From: Gelatoporia subvermispora B
Lineage: Eukaryota > Basidiomycota > Agaricomycetes > Polyporales > Gelatoporiaceae
NCBI GenBank assembly: GCA_000320605.2
Contig: KB445793.1
Location: forward strand, 880,556 to 944,555
Reading direction: 5' to 3'
DNA length: 64,000 bases
Positions 48,693-60,000 of the stretch are shown one piece after another. Position numbers and translations under genes: made by a program. Under the pieces are notes generated by a model that had not been told where the DNA came from, did no database searches, and was given only the letters and a program-made list of their open reading frames with translations. Numbering within the stretch: the stretch's first letter is position 1; the number at the start of each line of letters is the position of its first letter.

Positions 48693-48764
48693 TCGGATAT
48701 GGTGTAGTGGCTAACATTATCGCCTCTCACGCGATAGCCCGGGGTTCGATTCCCCGTATCCGAA
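48693..48764 (+). tRNA. tRNA-Glu (anticodon CTC)
   Basis: 72-nt cloverleaf. The acceptor stem TCGGATA pairs with TATCCGA, with A as discriminator. The anticodon stem is ATCGC/GCGAT with loop CTCTCAC, so the anticodon is CTC and reads GAG. The T stem is CGGGG/CCCCG with loop TTCGATT, which includes a good B box (GGTTCGATTCC). The D-arm region (TGGTGTAGTGGCTAAC) matches the A box. There is no intron. A run of T (TATTTT) just downstream fits RNA polymerase III termination. Confidence 0.93.
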
Positions 48765-48972
48765 TATTTTAACCTCGATCGAGTGGCAGGCAGACACTAC
48801 TGTACTTTTTGGCCCCTGATCTCGCGGCTAAATTCGCACCCTCCAGCCGCCAAGATACCACAGACGACACAGCGTTGACGCAAAAATAAGCGAGCTCACA
48901 TAAAGCGAGAGATGCCCACGGAAAGTGAAGAATCAAGACAGGTACGTATAGCATACATTATACAGTTACGGT

Positions 48973-50684
48973 CTACGTTGTTTCAACGTTGAGCTCAAGG
49001 GGCCAGATCATTGGTGTGATCAAAGTCGCTTCTGCTTCGCTTTGAAGCATCAACGCTTCCCGAAGTCGGGCAAGAATTACCTCCATGCTCGGGCGATCCT
49101 TCCACTCCACTTTCCTGCATGCTTCCATTAGTGACCCAACGTCATCAGATAGCCCGAGTGGAGCTGCCTGTGTTGGACGCCGCGGTCGTACATCACGCAG
49201 GATGCTCGACATGACTTGAGCATCCTTTTTGAACTCGAAGTAAGGAACCCAGCCTGTGAACATCTATACGATACATATTGTTCAGATTATCTACTCATGC
49301 TTCAGCCTCAGGACTCACCTTCCATAGGACCATGGACAAATCATAGATGTCACTGAAGGGAGTCGCTTCAGCCCTACGCACGCCGTATTGCTCTGGGTCT
49401 ATGAGCTCGGGTGACATCCAGCGCACAGATCCAGCTGTCAACGACATCGTCACCAGCTTGCTGGAGTAGTGCATCGCGGCCAATCCAAAATCGGATATGC
49501 ACGCTTCGCGCGATTGGTTCACAAGGATATTCGCCTATAACTCTGTCGAAAAGACTGAAAAAAAGCAATTATGTGGCATACACTCTTGATGACTCCGTGC
49601 ACGATATGCATCTCGTGGAGGTATTGGAGTCCAGTTGCAATATCAAGTGCCTAATAACAATGCACATTAGCTCCTGCGATTACTGATGATTGTTAGGTGA
49701 CGCTTCTACCAAACGGAGTCTGTTGGCGTTCGGGAACTGAGCAAGGTAGTTCAACACCGTCCCCTGGGGCATCCAGTCGGAGACAAGGGCCACTTGAGAC
49801 AGAAATGTTGTTTGATCAATTCCATAGATTGATGAGATATTCGGGTGTCCAAGGTACTCTGATAATATTGCTTCTTGATAGAAATCCTACGTGCAAGAAT
49901 GTAAGTATAAATAAATGACGTCAATCAAGTGCACAGTACCTTCAACCGCGGATCATTCATGCTCGAGTCATTGGTCCTCCATGCTCTGACTACTTTGAAA
50001 GCAACAGCATGACCTTGAAAGACTCCCCTCCATACATCGGCAAACCCTCCAGAAGCTTCCGGTCGCGCATGCTCTAGCTGAACCGCGCCTCGTGGCAGTA
50101 ATAGAGAATTCGGGATGATGAGCTTCTGTCCACATATTCATCTCAGTATGTCAAGGCATTTTCGGCTAGTACGATCTGAGCCAATAGCAGTTGGAATGAT
50201 CTGTAGTTGCGTCAATGTGAGGCTTCGACTGATCACATATGACCGACCTTGTCCAACAAGTCGGCGAGCTTTTCTGCACCTGTGGCATCTAAAAGATCGA
50301 CCTGCTCGAGAAGATCTGGGCTGGAGATGACGGTTCTCAGGCAATCCGTAATCTCAGAGTGACGCGGAAGTACTGGTCGAGGCAGAGAGCCGAGACGTAT
50401 TTCCGCAGCCTAAAGGATGTTAGTGCATCCTGTATCGGACAGTCTTGAACGCATAGTGGTGGTTATCATACCGTGTGCCTTCATTTCGGTGACACTTACC
50501 GTGGCTTGCCGAAGTACTTGATCTTCTCCAGAACAACCTCGAGTTCGGTTCCAGGTTCATCAAATGGGGGGTCCAAACCAGATACACCAGTTATTTGCAA
50601 GGTGCTGTCCGCTACAGTAATTGGGTAGGTGGTAATTGACTGCCACGCATGTTGCCGTGAACGTTCAATGGAGTTTCTACGCAT
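48973..50684 (-). pseudogene. TKL-like protein kinase pseudogene (copy B)
   Basis: The relative of the kinase at 40168-42378 can be followed: N-terminal exon MRRNSIERS to KYFGKPR, then AAEIRLGSLPRP to ADLLDK, the glycine loop SGGFADVWRG, VAFKVVRAW, DWMPQGTV, ISDFGLA, GSVRWMSPE, DIYDLSMVLWK and the C-lobe ending at 48973. Three lesions are seen. There is a TGA stop after KCLDILR, just before the kinase domain. The catalytic loop reads HGVIK instead of HGDLK, so the catalytic Asp is lost. The exons equivalent to STAKAFVEW through CPRCIVE are missing between 50498 and 50440. The donor after HGVIK shows the same one-base excess as copy A. It could still make a truncated pseudokinase, but a normal product is not possible. 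Confidence 0.8.
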
Positions 50685-50710
50685 GATAATATAGCATCAG
50701 GAGAAGGTAT

Positions 50711-52475
50711 TCACCAAACACATGACTTCATCCAGATATACCTGTTCTGAGAATGTGTTCGATCCGTTGGATGTATCCACCCAAAGACTGTCTTCCTGAG
50801 CGCGCCCAAAGGGCTTCTTGATCTCTTCGAAAGCCCTTGTGACCGCAAGACATCTGGATCGGATCTCTCCCTTCGGTCATGAAAGCGTTCAATTTCCCTC
50901 CTTATTACATGCGTCACTACTCGGGTACTATTGAGCTTGTCAAACGCAAAGTCGACGACATCGCAGAAAGGTATGATGGGCGCTATAGAAGTATATAGAA
51001 GTAGAGTGAAGATGAGTTGATGGTTCATCAAGGCATCCGGTGCGCGTGACGTCGTCGAAGTAAGCATGCCTGAGTGCATCTGGCACGAGGCATGCATTGC
51101 GGGATCGAAGTAGAGCAGCTGTTGAAGTAAGTCGATAGCGAGTGGTTCGGCGTGTCGGAAGAGTTGTGAAAAAAAGGACGCCAGGATCGCCAGGCAAAGA
51201 AGACATGAATTCCGCTCCCTGGGACGTAATGAAAACGGAACTTGTCAGGCGGCAGAGTATCGTTCTAAAACATCGCGGACGTACAATGTCAGAGCGCGCA
51301 TTTTGGAGCAGACGGTTGGGGGGTGTGCCTAGTATTTGTACAATTCGCTGTAGCTGCTCTACATAGGTGTTTCAACTTAGCGATTGAATAAGGATATGCA
51401 GTTGCTTTGGATCCATACTTTCGGCCTCGGAAGATGGGCTGTCCTGTCAGAAGCTCCGCGAATACACATCCTACCGACCATAAATCTCCAGCGGGACCCT
51501 TCCGAACATTGAATCATAAGCAGAACAGGAGCACCGTCATCTCTTACCCATTCCGCGTAGTCTAGTATACACTCAGGTGCACGGGACCATCTTGTCTCAG
51601 CATTCTCGAGGACCAGACCACACGTTTCGGAGGACCCGGAGTCACCAAAGCCTTGGCATGACGGACCAAAGCTTCGCGCAAGACTAAAGCCAGTGATGCT
51701 AGGGTCGTAATCGTTGCCGATGAGGATATTGTTTGGTCGAATGTCGCAATGCAATAATTTGGCCGAGTGAATGAACGCAAGCCCTCGCAATACACCGTAT
51801 AAGCACGCAGCGACGTCCTTCTGCGTGCTGACCCTCCGAAATGTCGAAGGAATACATAGGTGAGTCAAAGAGCAAGACGTATCATTGTATCATTCTTTGT
51901 AGCACGTACATATGACCTCAGGGTATACGACATGAAGTATTCCTATTCGAGACCAAATTTTAGACATTGGGCTGATTGGCAGGAAAATCGCGAGACGACC
52001 TACATATATGTCAGTTTCGTTCATGTCATGATTCGGTCGAGCTATCAGGTTGGCGTCATGTAAGCGCACAATCTGAGGAAGACATGAGTGTAGATAATAT
52101 GTGACAGATAACTTTGAATGTCACTGACGTTCCCGTGAGAATAGAAGTGTCGCATTAGTCTGTCACAAATTGATACGTGCAAGATATACAGAGAGCAATG
52201 TGTACGCACTTCAGCTCGCGAAGGCACCGCTTCCACACGATAAGCTACGGACCTCTATCAATGCAAGTCAATTACAGCTTAAGCCAGGCACGCACATCGT
52301 CGTTGATGTTAGAAAATCGCTTCACAACATAATGAAGCTTGGATTGCTTATGTTTGATGAGGATTGCACAAGCACAGGCTTTGAAACTGCTGCCGAGCTC
52401 CTTGACGAACTCATACTCGGAGCCGATGTTGAAGACTACGATTGTGGAAGGCACAGTCGCTGCCTCTTCGTCCAT
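50711..52475 (-). pseudogene. MAPK-like pseudokinase, frameshifted (copy B)
   Basis: Start MDEEAATVPS at 52475, then YEFVKELG with a degenerate glycine loop, LHYVVKRF (lysine kept), KRCLRELK, FYSHGNV, LYGVLRGLAFIHSAK, HCDIRPNN, ITGFSLARSF, GLVLENAETRWSRAPE, GPAGDLWSVGCVFAELL, YVEQLQRIVQILGTPP. As in copy A, DFG is replaced (GFS) and the TxY position reads L-E-N. After LLYFDPAMHA one base is missing before VPDALRHAYFDDV, so the C-lobe changes frame. The strand region between HGNV and the HCD loop is also poorly preserved. It is called a pseudogene because of the frameshift. The shared loss of the DFG Asp shows that the ancestor was already catalytically unusual. Confidence 0.7.
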
Positions 52476-53310
52476 AATCAGGATAGAAAACGAGGTAAAG
52501 AAAGCCGGGTGTATTAGCAGGACAGAACACAGCAAAGTCAGAGAGGATTTCCGGATAGCATACACGCAATAGTGCACGGTATCGGAGCATCTCGCACATA
52601 AGACGTGTATTCGGCGTGGCCACTAGAAATGAACAGTGCAAGGCCAGCGCGTGTGATACCGACGTAAGACTACACAGCCTAGATGCTGGGCGTGCTGAAT
52701 GCAGTCGAGCTAGCTCAAGCAATGGGGTAGAAGGACGTCGAGAAAGACTCTGAGCATTACTTAACAATCTGAGCCTTGAAGCTGGGAGCTTGAAGTATGA
52801 GGGACATCAACCTGCCAGTGCGCGGGCGCTGACGTCCCGGACTCATGTCACGGTATCAAAACACCTCACACAGTAAGCGTATATTCCAACGTGCTCAGAA
52901 GCAATGGCCGAAATGAACGATGTTGTGAGCGAGGTATGCATGTGTGGCTTTGATGTATCACTACAGCCCAGGATGCTGAGGAGACCGGGTACAGCCGAGA
53001 TGGTGTCGGGTCATGTAGAAGTTCTAAGAGGCCGGTGCCTCATCTAGATTCGTACCCTAGAATCGTGCCAGAATCTCCGCGTAAATCTCACTCTGATTGC
53101 CCCAAGATAATGAATCAAAGTTACAATGAAAGTTTAAATACGGATTACCGATACATACTACAGGACAGATGCTCGCGGTTGCACTGCCATGTACGAAGGG
53201 ATCAGTGTGCAAGGTACAATAACAATATCTGAACAATTCTATGATTGCCGCAGCTGCGTGATCTGACGCGCTCAATCCCCAGATCCGCGAGATGACGGTC
53301 CAATGATTGG
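52476..53310. other. spacer between copy B and the spindle-pole-body gene
   Basis: About 830 bp with short frames only; no domain, RNA gene or repeat recognised. It marks the change from accessory to conserved housekeeping sequence. Confidence 0.5.
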
Positions 53311-56300
53311 CTAAGTCGGGCGATCCAGTACGACGCATTGCCCCGTAGGTTTGTCTTTGTACGTTAGCAGATCGTAGAGGGATGCAATTTGGTCGCCCTA
53401 CGTCCCTGGTTAACAGGCATGGACGGCCAAGGAGGCGTATGTTACTCACCTTCTGCTCTAGGATATCGATCACCTCACGTAGATGCTCTGCCAAGACGTT
53501 GCGCTTTGCAACATTTGATGCAGCATCTATGACCTTGTACTGGTCTGCTAACTCGATATAGATACTGTGCGAAAGCATCAGCTCATGCTAGATACCTGTG
53601 CGAGCAGCAAGAACAAACCTTTTGTAATGTGTGAAGTCATCTTCTAATTCCCGGAGTACGCGCGCCAAGATCGTCTGTGGTGGGAGCCTCTCCCGCTTCG
53701 CATCTTCCGTACCGCAGAGCTCTTGTTCGCGCTCTGCCTGCTTGCCCTTGGACTCAACACCGAACCATGGGTGACGCTGTTCACGCTCTACATCGCTTTC
53801 CGCATCCTCAACTGTTGTACGATATCTCTGGAATCGCGCCGGCCCTTCTTGTCCACGCCCATGCCCGTCCGAATGTACACGGTGCCGCCGACTGCGTCTA
53901 TGGCATACCGAACACTTCTGTGCGTCATGCGGCGGCGCCGAAAAGAAGAGTTGCTCGAGGTGTGCGCCGCGGATCTGCGGGAAAGGTGTCTGTGACTCGG
54001 CAGGAGACGCAGCGCGCTGAGAGCGACGTTCGTGCGATCGAGCGCGCTCGGACTGCGTGTCGTGGGCAGGCGCAAGGCGGGCGTTGCGGAGGGCGTGTGC
54101 AGGAGTGGGGGCATCCGGGCGGGGAGCACTGCTTGGTATAGGGGACTGGTCGCGTGGGGAGACGCCGCCAGTAGGGCGGTATGATGTGCTCGCAACTGGA
54201 GGTGCGCGCTCAGGTTCCACATCGTTGGTGGCTGCGACGCCATTGTTGCGTCTGCTCAGGTTGGTCGGCCGGTCACCGAGCACAGACCCGTGCGGGGAAC
54301 CGACGCGGGAGTGTAAGCGGGATGATGCATTAGATGCGTGTGAGTGGTCTGATGAATGGGAAGATGAGGCGGATCGCTCAGAGCGGCGTTCTTGTAGCTC
54401 TACAGAGATGCGTTCAAGCTCGTCCTCGCCAATGAATGGTCGTGAATCGGCAGCACCGGGGGTCTGTGATGAGCCTAATGTGGCATGATCCGTTCGGAAC
54501 GTCTTATCCACGTCCGGTCGATGACGTGATGGTGTCGGAGAACTACGAATCGATGATGGTGTAGCGTCCTCTTCTGACTCACTGACGTCTCCTTCCGGAT
54601 CCACTTGTCTGACAGAGGTCTCAGGGATTTGCGCCTGGGTACGGTCAGGGAGGCCATCATCTGATTCATCGTCTTGCTCCTGGGATTGCTGCTCACGCAT
54701 TGACCTTCGTTCCTCGAGGCCCTCTTCGATGACGCCACGCAAGACCTGCACCTCTCCCGCTAATCGCTCGACCTCGTGACGTAGCGAGTCGACCTCTTGG
54801 CCTTTCTCAACCAGAGCCTGTGCATCTGTATCACGTAGCGAGCGCAGCTCTTGGAGAAGGCGCTGGTGCTCGGATAGCTCCGTGGTAAGCCTAGACAGAT
54901 GAGAACGAAGGGGTGCAATAAGAGCCTCTAATTCTGTGAAGAATGTCAGATTTTAGTTCGTAGCACCTCCGACAAGACTGTATCACACACCCTTCTTCGC
55001 TTGCACTGCCTCTCTGTATCTGCTTTGGTCCGGGTCATCCGTTTCAGCATGCCCTCTCGGGTAGTTCCTTGTTCTTTGAGCATGTCGCTCTCGATCTTGC
55101 CGTTGCTGCTGCGCAATTGTGGTTTCTCTCTCTTGTACTTTTGTCCGCTGCCTGGATATCTCATCCTTGCACGCTTCGAGCTCCATCTCCAGTTCGCGAA
55201 CGCGACGCCGAGAGATACTATGCTCCGATTCCAGATTCGCAAGCTTTGCATGCACCGCGTTCAGCGTGGCACGGATACGGGCTAAGATATACAAATCACA
55301 CGTCAGTACAGAATTCGTTGTCTGCGAAGATATCTGCAGCAACGTACCTGCTGTCTCGGTGTCTTCTCTCGGGTTATACTGGTAGAACTCCAGGCGCACT
55401 TGAGCCGGCGACTCAACAGCACTCGTCAAGCCAGTCACATCTGGTAGTTGAAGCTTTGCCCTGCGCGGGGTCCTCAAACGTCCCATCCTGCCTGGTGTGT
55501 GGCCGGACTCCGTGGCTCTGTGACTAGCAGGATCCCTCATCGCAGCACTTTCCTGTGCATGTCTGACTGTACGAGCCCCCGAGTGAGCGGACGACCTGGC
55601 CGGCCGTTGGTCAGCCTCCATCTCCCAGCGACCCTGCTCTGCCTGTATTTCGCGTGCTATCCCACGCGCCATCTTGGTGAACTTAGAGCTGTTCGCGGGC
55701 GTGGGTGGCTGCACGTTGACCTCGGGGTCGACATAGGACAGGGATTGATCCCTTCGGGGACGCGGTGTGTCAATACGCGCACTGGGTGCGGGCGAGCGAG
55801 TGTGTGCTGTTGTCACAGTCTCGGGAGCGGACGACGTGGGGCAGAGACGCGTGCTAGAAACACGTTTAGGAGACAGGAAGCCCTGTGCACTGCGAGGTCG
55901 TTTTGGAGAAAATGCAATTTTGTTGAGAGCGTCGGACAATTTGGGGCGCGAACTGGGGGAGACAGGAGGGGGAGACTTGGGCTCCGAGCTAGAGCTCGAC
56001 GACGAAGACGATTGTGGGGAACGGAGGGCTTTCATGGGCGGAAGAGAATAGCCAGATTTGAGTACTTCGTCGAGCTCAGCAGTGTCATCGACAACGACTG
56101 GGTCAAAGTCGACGGCAGCAGACATCTACAGAGAATGGCATCGAATTAGAGGTTACGACGTTCGCGGCACGGTAGAATAACGAGGTGGAGAGCAGAAAAA
56201 TAGGATTATAGGAAAAGACACGCACGGCTTGTCTCGATCTGGTGGAGTCGAAGTCAAGAGCGCTGAGGCGAGTGTTGATGCCAGCCACGATCCCCTGCAG

Positions 56301-56717
56301 TGGTCTATCGGGATCGTACTCTGCCCCACTCATGCTAACATCCCTTCTGGCACTACGGCCACCCAATCCAGCGCTCAGAGTCAGGGCACTCGCATGATGA
56401 GCTGCGGTCGAGATGGTTTGGCCAGCGTAAGGGTCCACAACATCGTCATCATCGACGGTCCGATAGGACCAATGGTGGTACTGACTTTCGTCGGGATCAA
56501 AATGGTCGCGGGTACGCTGTTCGAAGGATGCATAAGGAGAGAATGGGGAGGGGCCGGGGTTGTGTCTGGGGTATTCAACGTCGGAATCGTCGTTGGCGGA
56601 AGAAAGATGGATCGACAAATCAGTGTTATGCCTTAGGTTGTGTTCAAGCTGGATGCGGTGCTGCTCTGTCTCGTCTCCTCGGATGCTATACTCGTAGAGG
56701 GAGGAGCGCCGAGACAT
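53311..56717 (-). CDS. ppc89: Ppc89/Cep57-like spindle-pole-body coiled-coil protein
   Basis: Six exons (minus): 56717-56226, 56125-55348, 55281-54991, 54933-53619, 53564-53450, 53397-53311; 1025 aa, all phases close. Residues 1-164 contain a conserved basidiomycete N-terminus (IQLEHNLRHNTDLS, STAAHHASALTLSAGLGGR). A Ser/Pro-rich segment follows, then long coiled coils around 425-590 (heptads in RIRATLNAVHAKLANLE and LSEHQRLLQELRSL). A Cys pair KCSVC lies at about 860. The C-terminal Cep57-type microtubule-binding region reads LARVLRELEDDFTHYK, YIELADQYKVIDAASN, LREVIDILEQKGDQIASLY. In fission yeast Ppc89 anchors Sid4, and through it Cdc11, to the spindle pole body, so this gene belongs with the Cdc11-like gene at 13158. 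It is divergent from BMS1. The symbol is by similarity only. Confidence 0.87.
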
Positions 56718-57001
56718 GGCGTAGGGGTATCGCGTGAGAGTATGTGCTCGATGTGTGGAACGGTGAGCAGATGTGCGAGGTCAACAACAGCCGCGATGTG
56801 GACGACGGCCGACAGACGCCGGCTGCGTTCTTCAACAACGCGGCATCACGTGAGCGCGTCGCGCGGCCCCTAACCCCGGCTGCTGACAAACCCTAACCTC
56901 GACCTCAGTATCACTTTTTGCTCTCGATCAATTGCAGCGCTTAGAACTTGTAGTCGCCGCCGCCGCCGTTCCTCCCGCCATCTCCCTCGCTGCTCGCGAG
57001 T
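56718..57001. promoter_or_regulatory. shared bidirectional promoter of the Ppc89-like gene and BMS1
   Basis: 284 bp separate the two divergent start codons. It is C-rich toward BMS1, with no clear TATA box for either gene. It contains a perfect telobox (56888-56896) and a related CCCCTAACCCC motif (about 56868). Such motifs are known upstream of ribosomal-protein and ribosome-biogenesis genes. Confidence 0.6.
56888..56896 (+). promoter_or_regulatory. telobox AAACCCTAA upstream of BMS1
   Basis: Perfect AAACCCTAA 106 bp before the BMS1 start codon. Telomere-repeat-like boxes bound by Tbf1- or Rap1-type Myb proteins mark ribosomal genes in several fungi, so this fits the role of BMS1. The binding factor here is inferred. 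Confidence 0.55.
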
Positions 57002-60000
57002 ATGTCAGAGCAACAGACTCACAAGGCTCATCGACCATCACAGTCTGGCGCAAAAGCGGAGAAAAAGTCAAAGGCCAAGGGCAAGGAGAAGCAACATGGT
57101 TTCAACGAAAAAGCGCGTCCTAGCCACCCGCCTGAACACACCGTACTGACGAGTTCATGCAGGCTTTTGCACCGAAATCGGGTCGCCGTGCAGAGCGGCA
57201 AGGAAGACGTAAAGTAGAAAAGGACCAGACCCGTCTCCACGTTCCCCTCGTCGACCGCACGCCCGATGACCAACCCCCGCCCGTCATTGTAGCCATCGTC
57301 GGACCCCCGGGCGTCGGCAAGACCACCCTCCTGAAGTCACTCGTTCGCCGCTATACCAAACAGACTCTCAACCATGTGCAGGGACCCATCACTGTTGTTA
57401 GCGGCAAGAAGAAGCGTATAACATTCATCGAGTGTAACAGTGACCTCAACTCCATGATCGACGTTGGCAAAATTGCCGACCTCGTGCTGCTCATGATTGA
57501 TGGCTCATATGGCTTTGAGATGGTATTTAGCTCTATCTTGTTACTTTGAATACGTCTCACATGCACGTAGGAAACATTCGAATTCCTCAACATCCTCCAA
57601 TCCCACGGCTTCCCCAAAGTCATTGGTGTCCTCTCCCACCTCGACCTCATCAAAAAGGCAGACACTCTCCGCGCTACCAAAAAGGCTCTCAAAAAACGCT
57701 TTTGGACTGAGATATACCAGGGTGCCAAGCTCTTCTACCTCTCCGGCGTGCTCAATGGTCGCTACCCTGACACGGAAATCCTCAACCTCTCACGTTTCAT
57801 TGGCGTGATGAAGTTCCGCCCACTTGTCTTCCGCAACTCGCACCCTTACCTCCTTGCGGACCGATTTGAGGACCTCACGCCACGTGAGGAGATTCGCGCA
57901 TCCAAGGGCAAGTGCGACCGCACAGTCACCGTCTATGGCTACCTCCGCGGCACGAACCTGCGCTTGGGCACGAAGGTGCACATCCCCGGCGTGGGGGATC
58001 TGGCAATGAAGAGCGTGACGATGCTTGGTGATCCATGCCCGCTACCTGACGCTGATTCGGAGAAGCGGCGGAGACTGAGCGAGAAGCGCAAGTTGCAGGT
58101 ACATGCGCCGATGAGTGACGTTGGCGGGGTCATCTACGACAAAGATGCCGTTTACATCAATGTCCCCGGTAGTTTCACTCGCGGGAATATGGATGGTGTG
58201 TTTATTTGCCAGAACCTCTTGGACTCATGCTAATTATCAAGTGCAGTTCCTCAGGGCGAAGGAGAGAAGATGGTAATGGACCTACAAGACGTCCGAGAAA
58301 CGCTCGAGGATGGTGTCGCACGTAGCCAGATCAAGCTCTTCGGGACATCCTCCAAGCCACTCGCCGTCGATCCGGGCCCGAGCCGCTTACACATGGATGA
58401 GGGCGATGACGATGAGGACGATGAGGGCGCGAGTGACGAGGAGGACGAAGAGTCGGAGGGCGATTTCGGCGAGGAGCTAGAGAGTCGCGCAGACGAAGAA
58501 GATGACTGGGAGCCAGACGACGACGACGTCGACGAAGAAGATGATGGTGCGCTCCCCCATGACACGGGCCGGTCTTCTCTTCGCGAGGTGCGCCGGTCGA
58601 CGCGCCCCTTGCCGTCTGAGCGCCAGCGCCGAGAGGTTGAATACGCAGAAAGCGACTCAGACCTCGGTGGCTCCGACGATGAAGATACAGCGCGCGGCGG
58701 GTCAGGGCGACGCGTACGCTTCGGCGACGAGGACGACGTCGATATTGCTAGCGATGGCGCTGATGAAGACGAAGACATGTCCGGCGACGAGGAGGCTCCG
58801 CGATGGAAGGCGGACCTGGGCGCGAAGGCGCAGGCGGCGTTCGAGATGCACGGACGTAGGGGCAAGCGGAAAGACTGGACGAAGCTAATCTACATGTCGT
58901 CGCTCAGCCCTGCGGACATCCTGCGCGACATTTCAAACGCATCCGCACGCGGCGAGCAGGGGATGTCCCTGGACGACGAAGACTTCTTCACGGTAGTGAG
59001 TAGCTCAGGGCCACAGGAGCAGGAGGAGTTCGACCAGACGAAGGAAGCTCTCCGTGCCGAGGACTTGAAGGTATGGGAGGACGAAGAGATGCTCAATTCT
59101 ATCCGGAGTCTCTTCATCACCGGCGAGTCGGCAGAGGCTCCCGCAGCCGAACACGGCGAAGGCGACGACTTTGGTGGCCTCGATCATGAGGATGGGTCCG
59201 CCGCAGGCAGCGACAACGAAGGTGAAGGGCAGACCCCCGCCGATCCCGAAGCTGCGCGAGCCGCTGCCCTCGCAGCTAAGAAGGAGGCGCTGAAGCGCAA
59301 GTTCGACGAGCAATATGACGACCCAGAGGCCTCGAAGCTCGATTTCTACGAAGAGAAGAAGGATGAGATGGCAAGACAGCTCCAACTCAACCGTGCAGAG
59401 TTCGAAGGTATCGATTCCGAGGCGCGAGCTCTCATCGAGGGCTACCGTCCCGGCTCGTATGTGCGAATCGAGCTTGCGGACGTGCCATGCGAGATGGTCG
59501 AGAACTTCGACCCTTCGTATCCCATCATCGTTGGCGGGCTACTTCCCTCCGAGGAACGCTTCGGTTTCGTGCAGGTCCGCATCAAGCGGCACAGATGGTT
59601 CGCGAAGACACTTAAGACGAATGACCCGCTCATTATCTCTCTCGGCTGGCGGCGATTCCAAACGCTCCCGATATACTCACTCGACGACCACTCCATCCGA
59701 ATGCGCATGCTCAAATATACACCGGAGCATATGCACTGCTACGCGACATTCTACGGTCCAGTTGCACTACCAAACACTGGTTTCTGTGCGTTCAACTCGC
59801 TGTCGAGCAGCGTTGCCGGCTTCCGGGTCTCTGCGACTGGTGTCATCCTGGACATTGATCGGTCGACGAAAATCGTGAAGAAGCTCAAGCTCACGGGTGT
59901 CCCTTATAAGATCTTCAAGAACACCGCGTTCGTGAAGGACATGTTCACCAGTGCTCTTGAGGTGGCCAAGTTCGAGGGTGCCAATATTCGAACAGTGTCG

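Larger units (their letters stand above)
45940..52475. repeat. duplicated module, copy B (AKR / TKL pseudogene / MAPK-like pseudogene)
   Basis: Same gene order and strand as 35758-44117. Starts at the segment resembling 35758-35845 (CTTTCTTCATGCTCATGAG), continues through the reductase at 46313, a shared tract around 48090-48160, and the kinase and MAPK-like genes. It has a tRNA-Glu at 48693 not seen in copy A, and lacks the epoxide-hydrolase fragment and the 1.1-kb extra segment of copy A. Limits are approximate. Confidence 0.75.
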
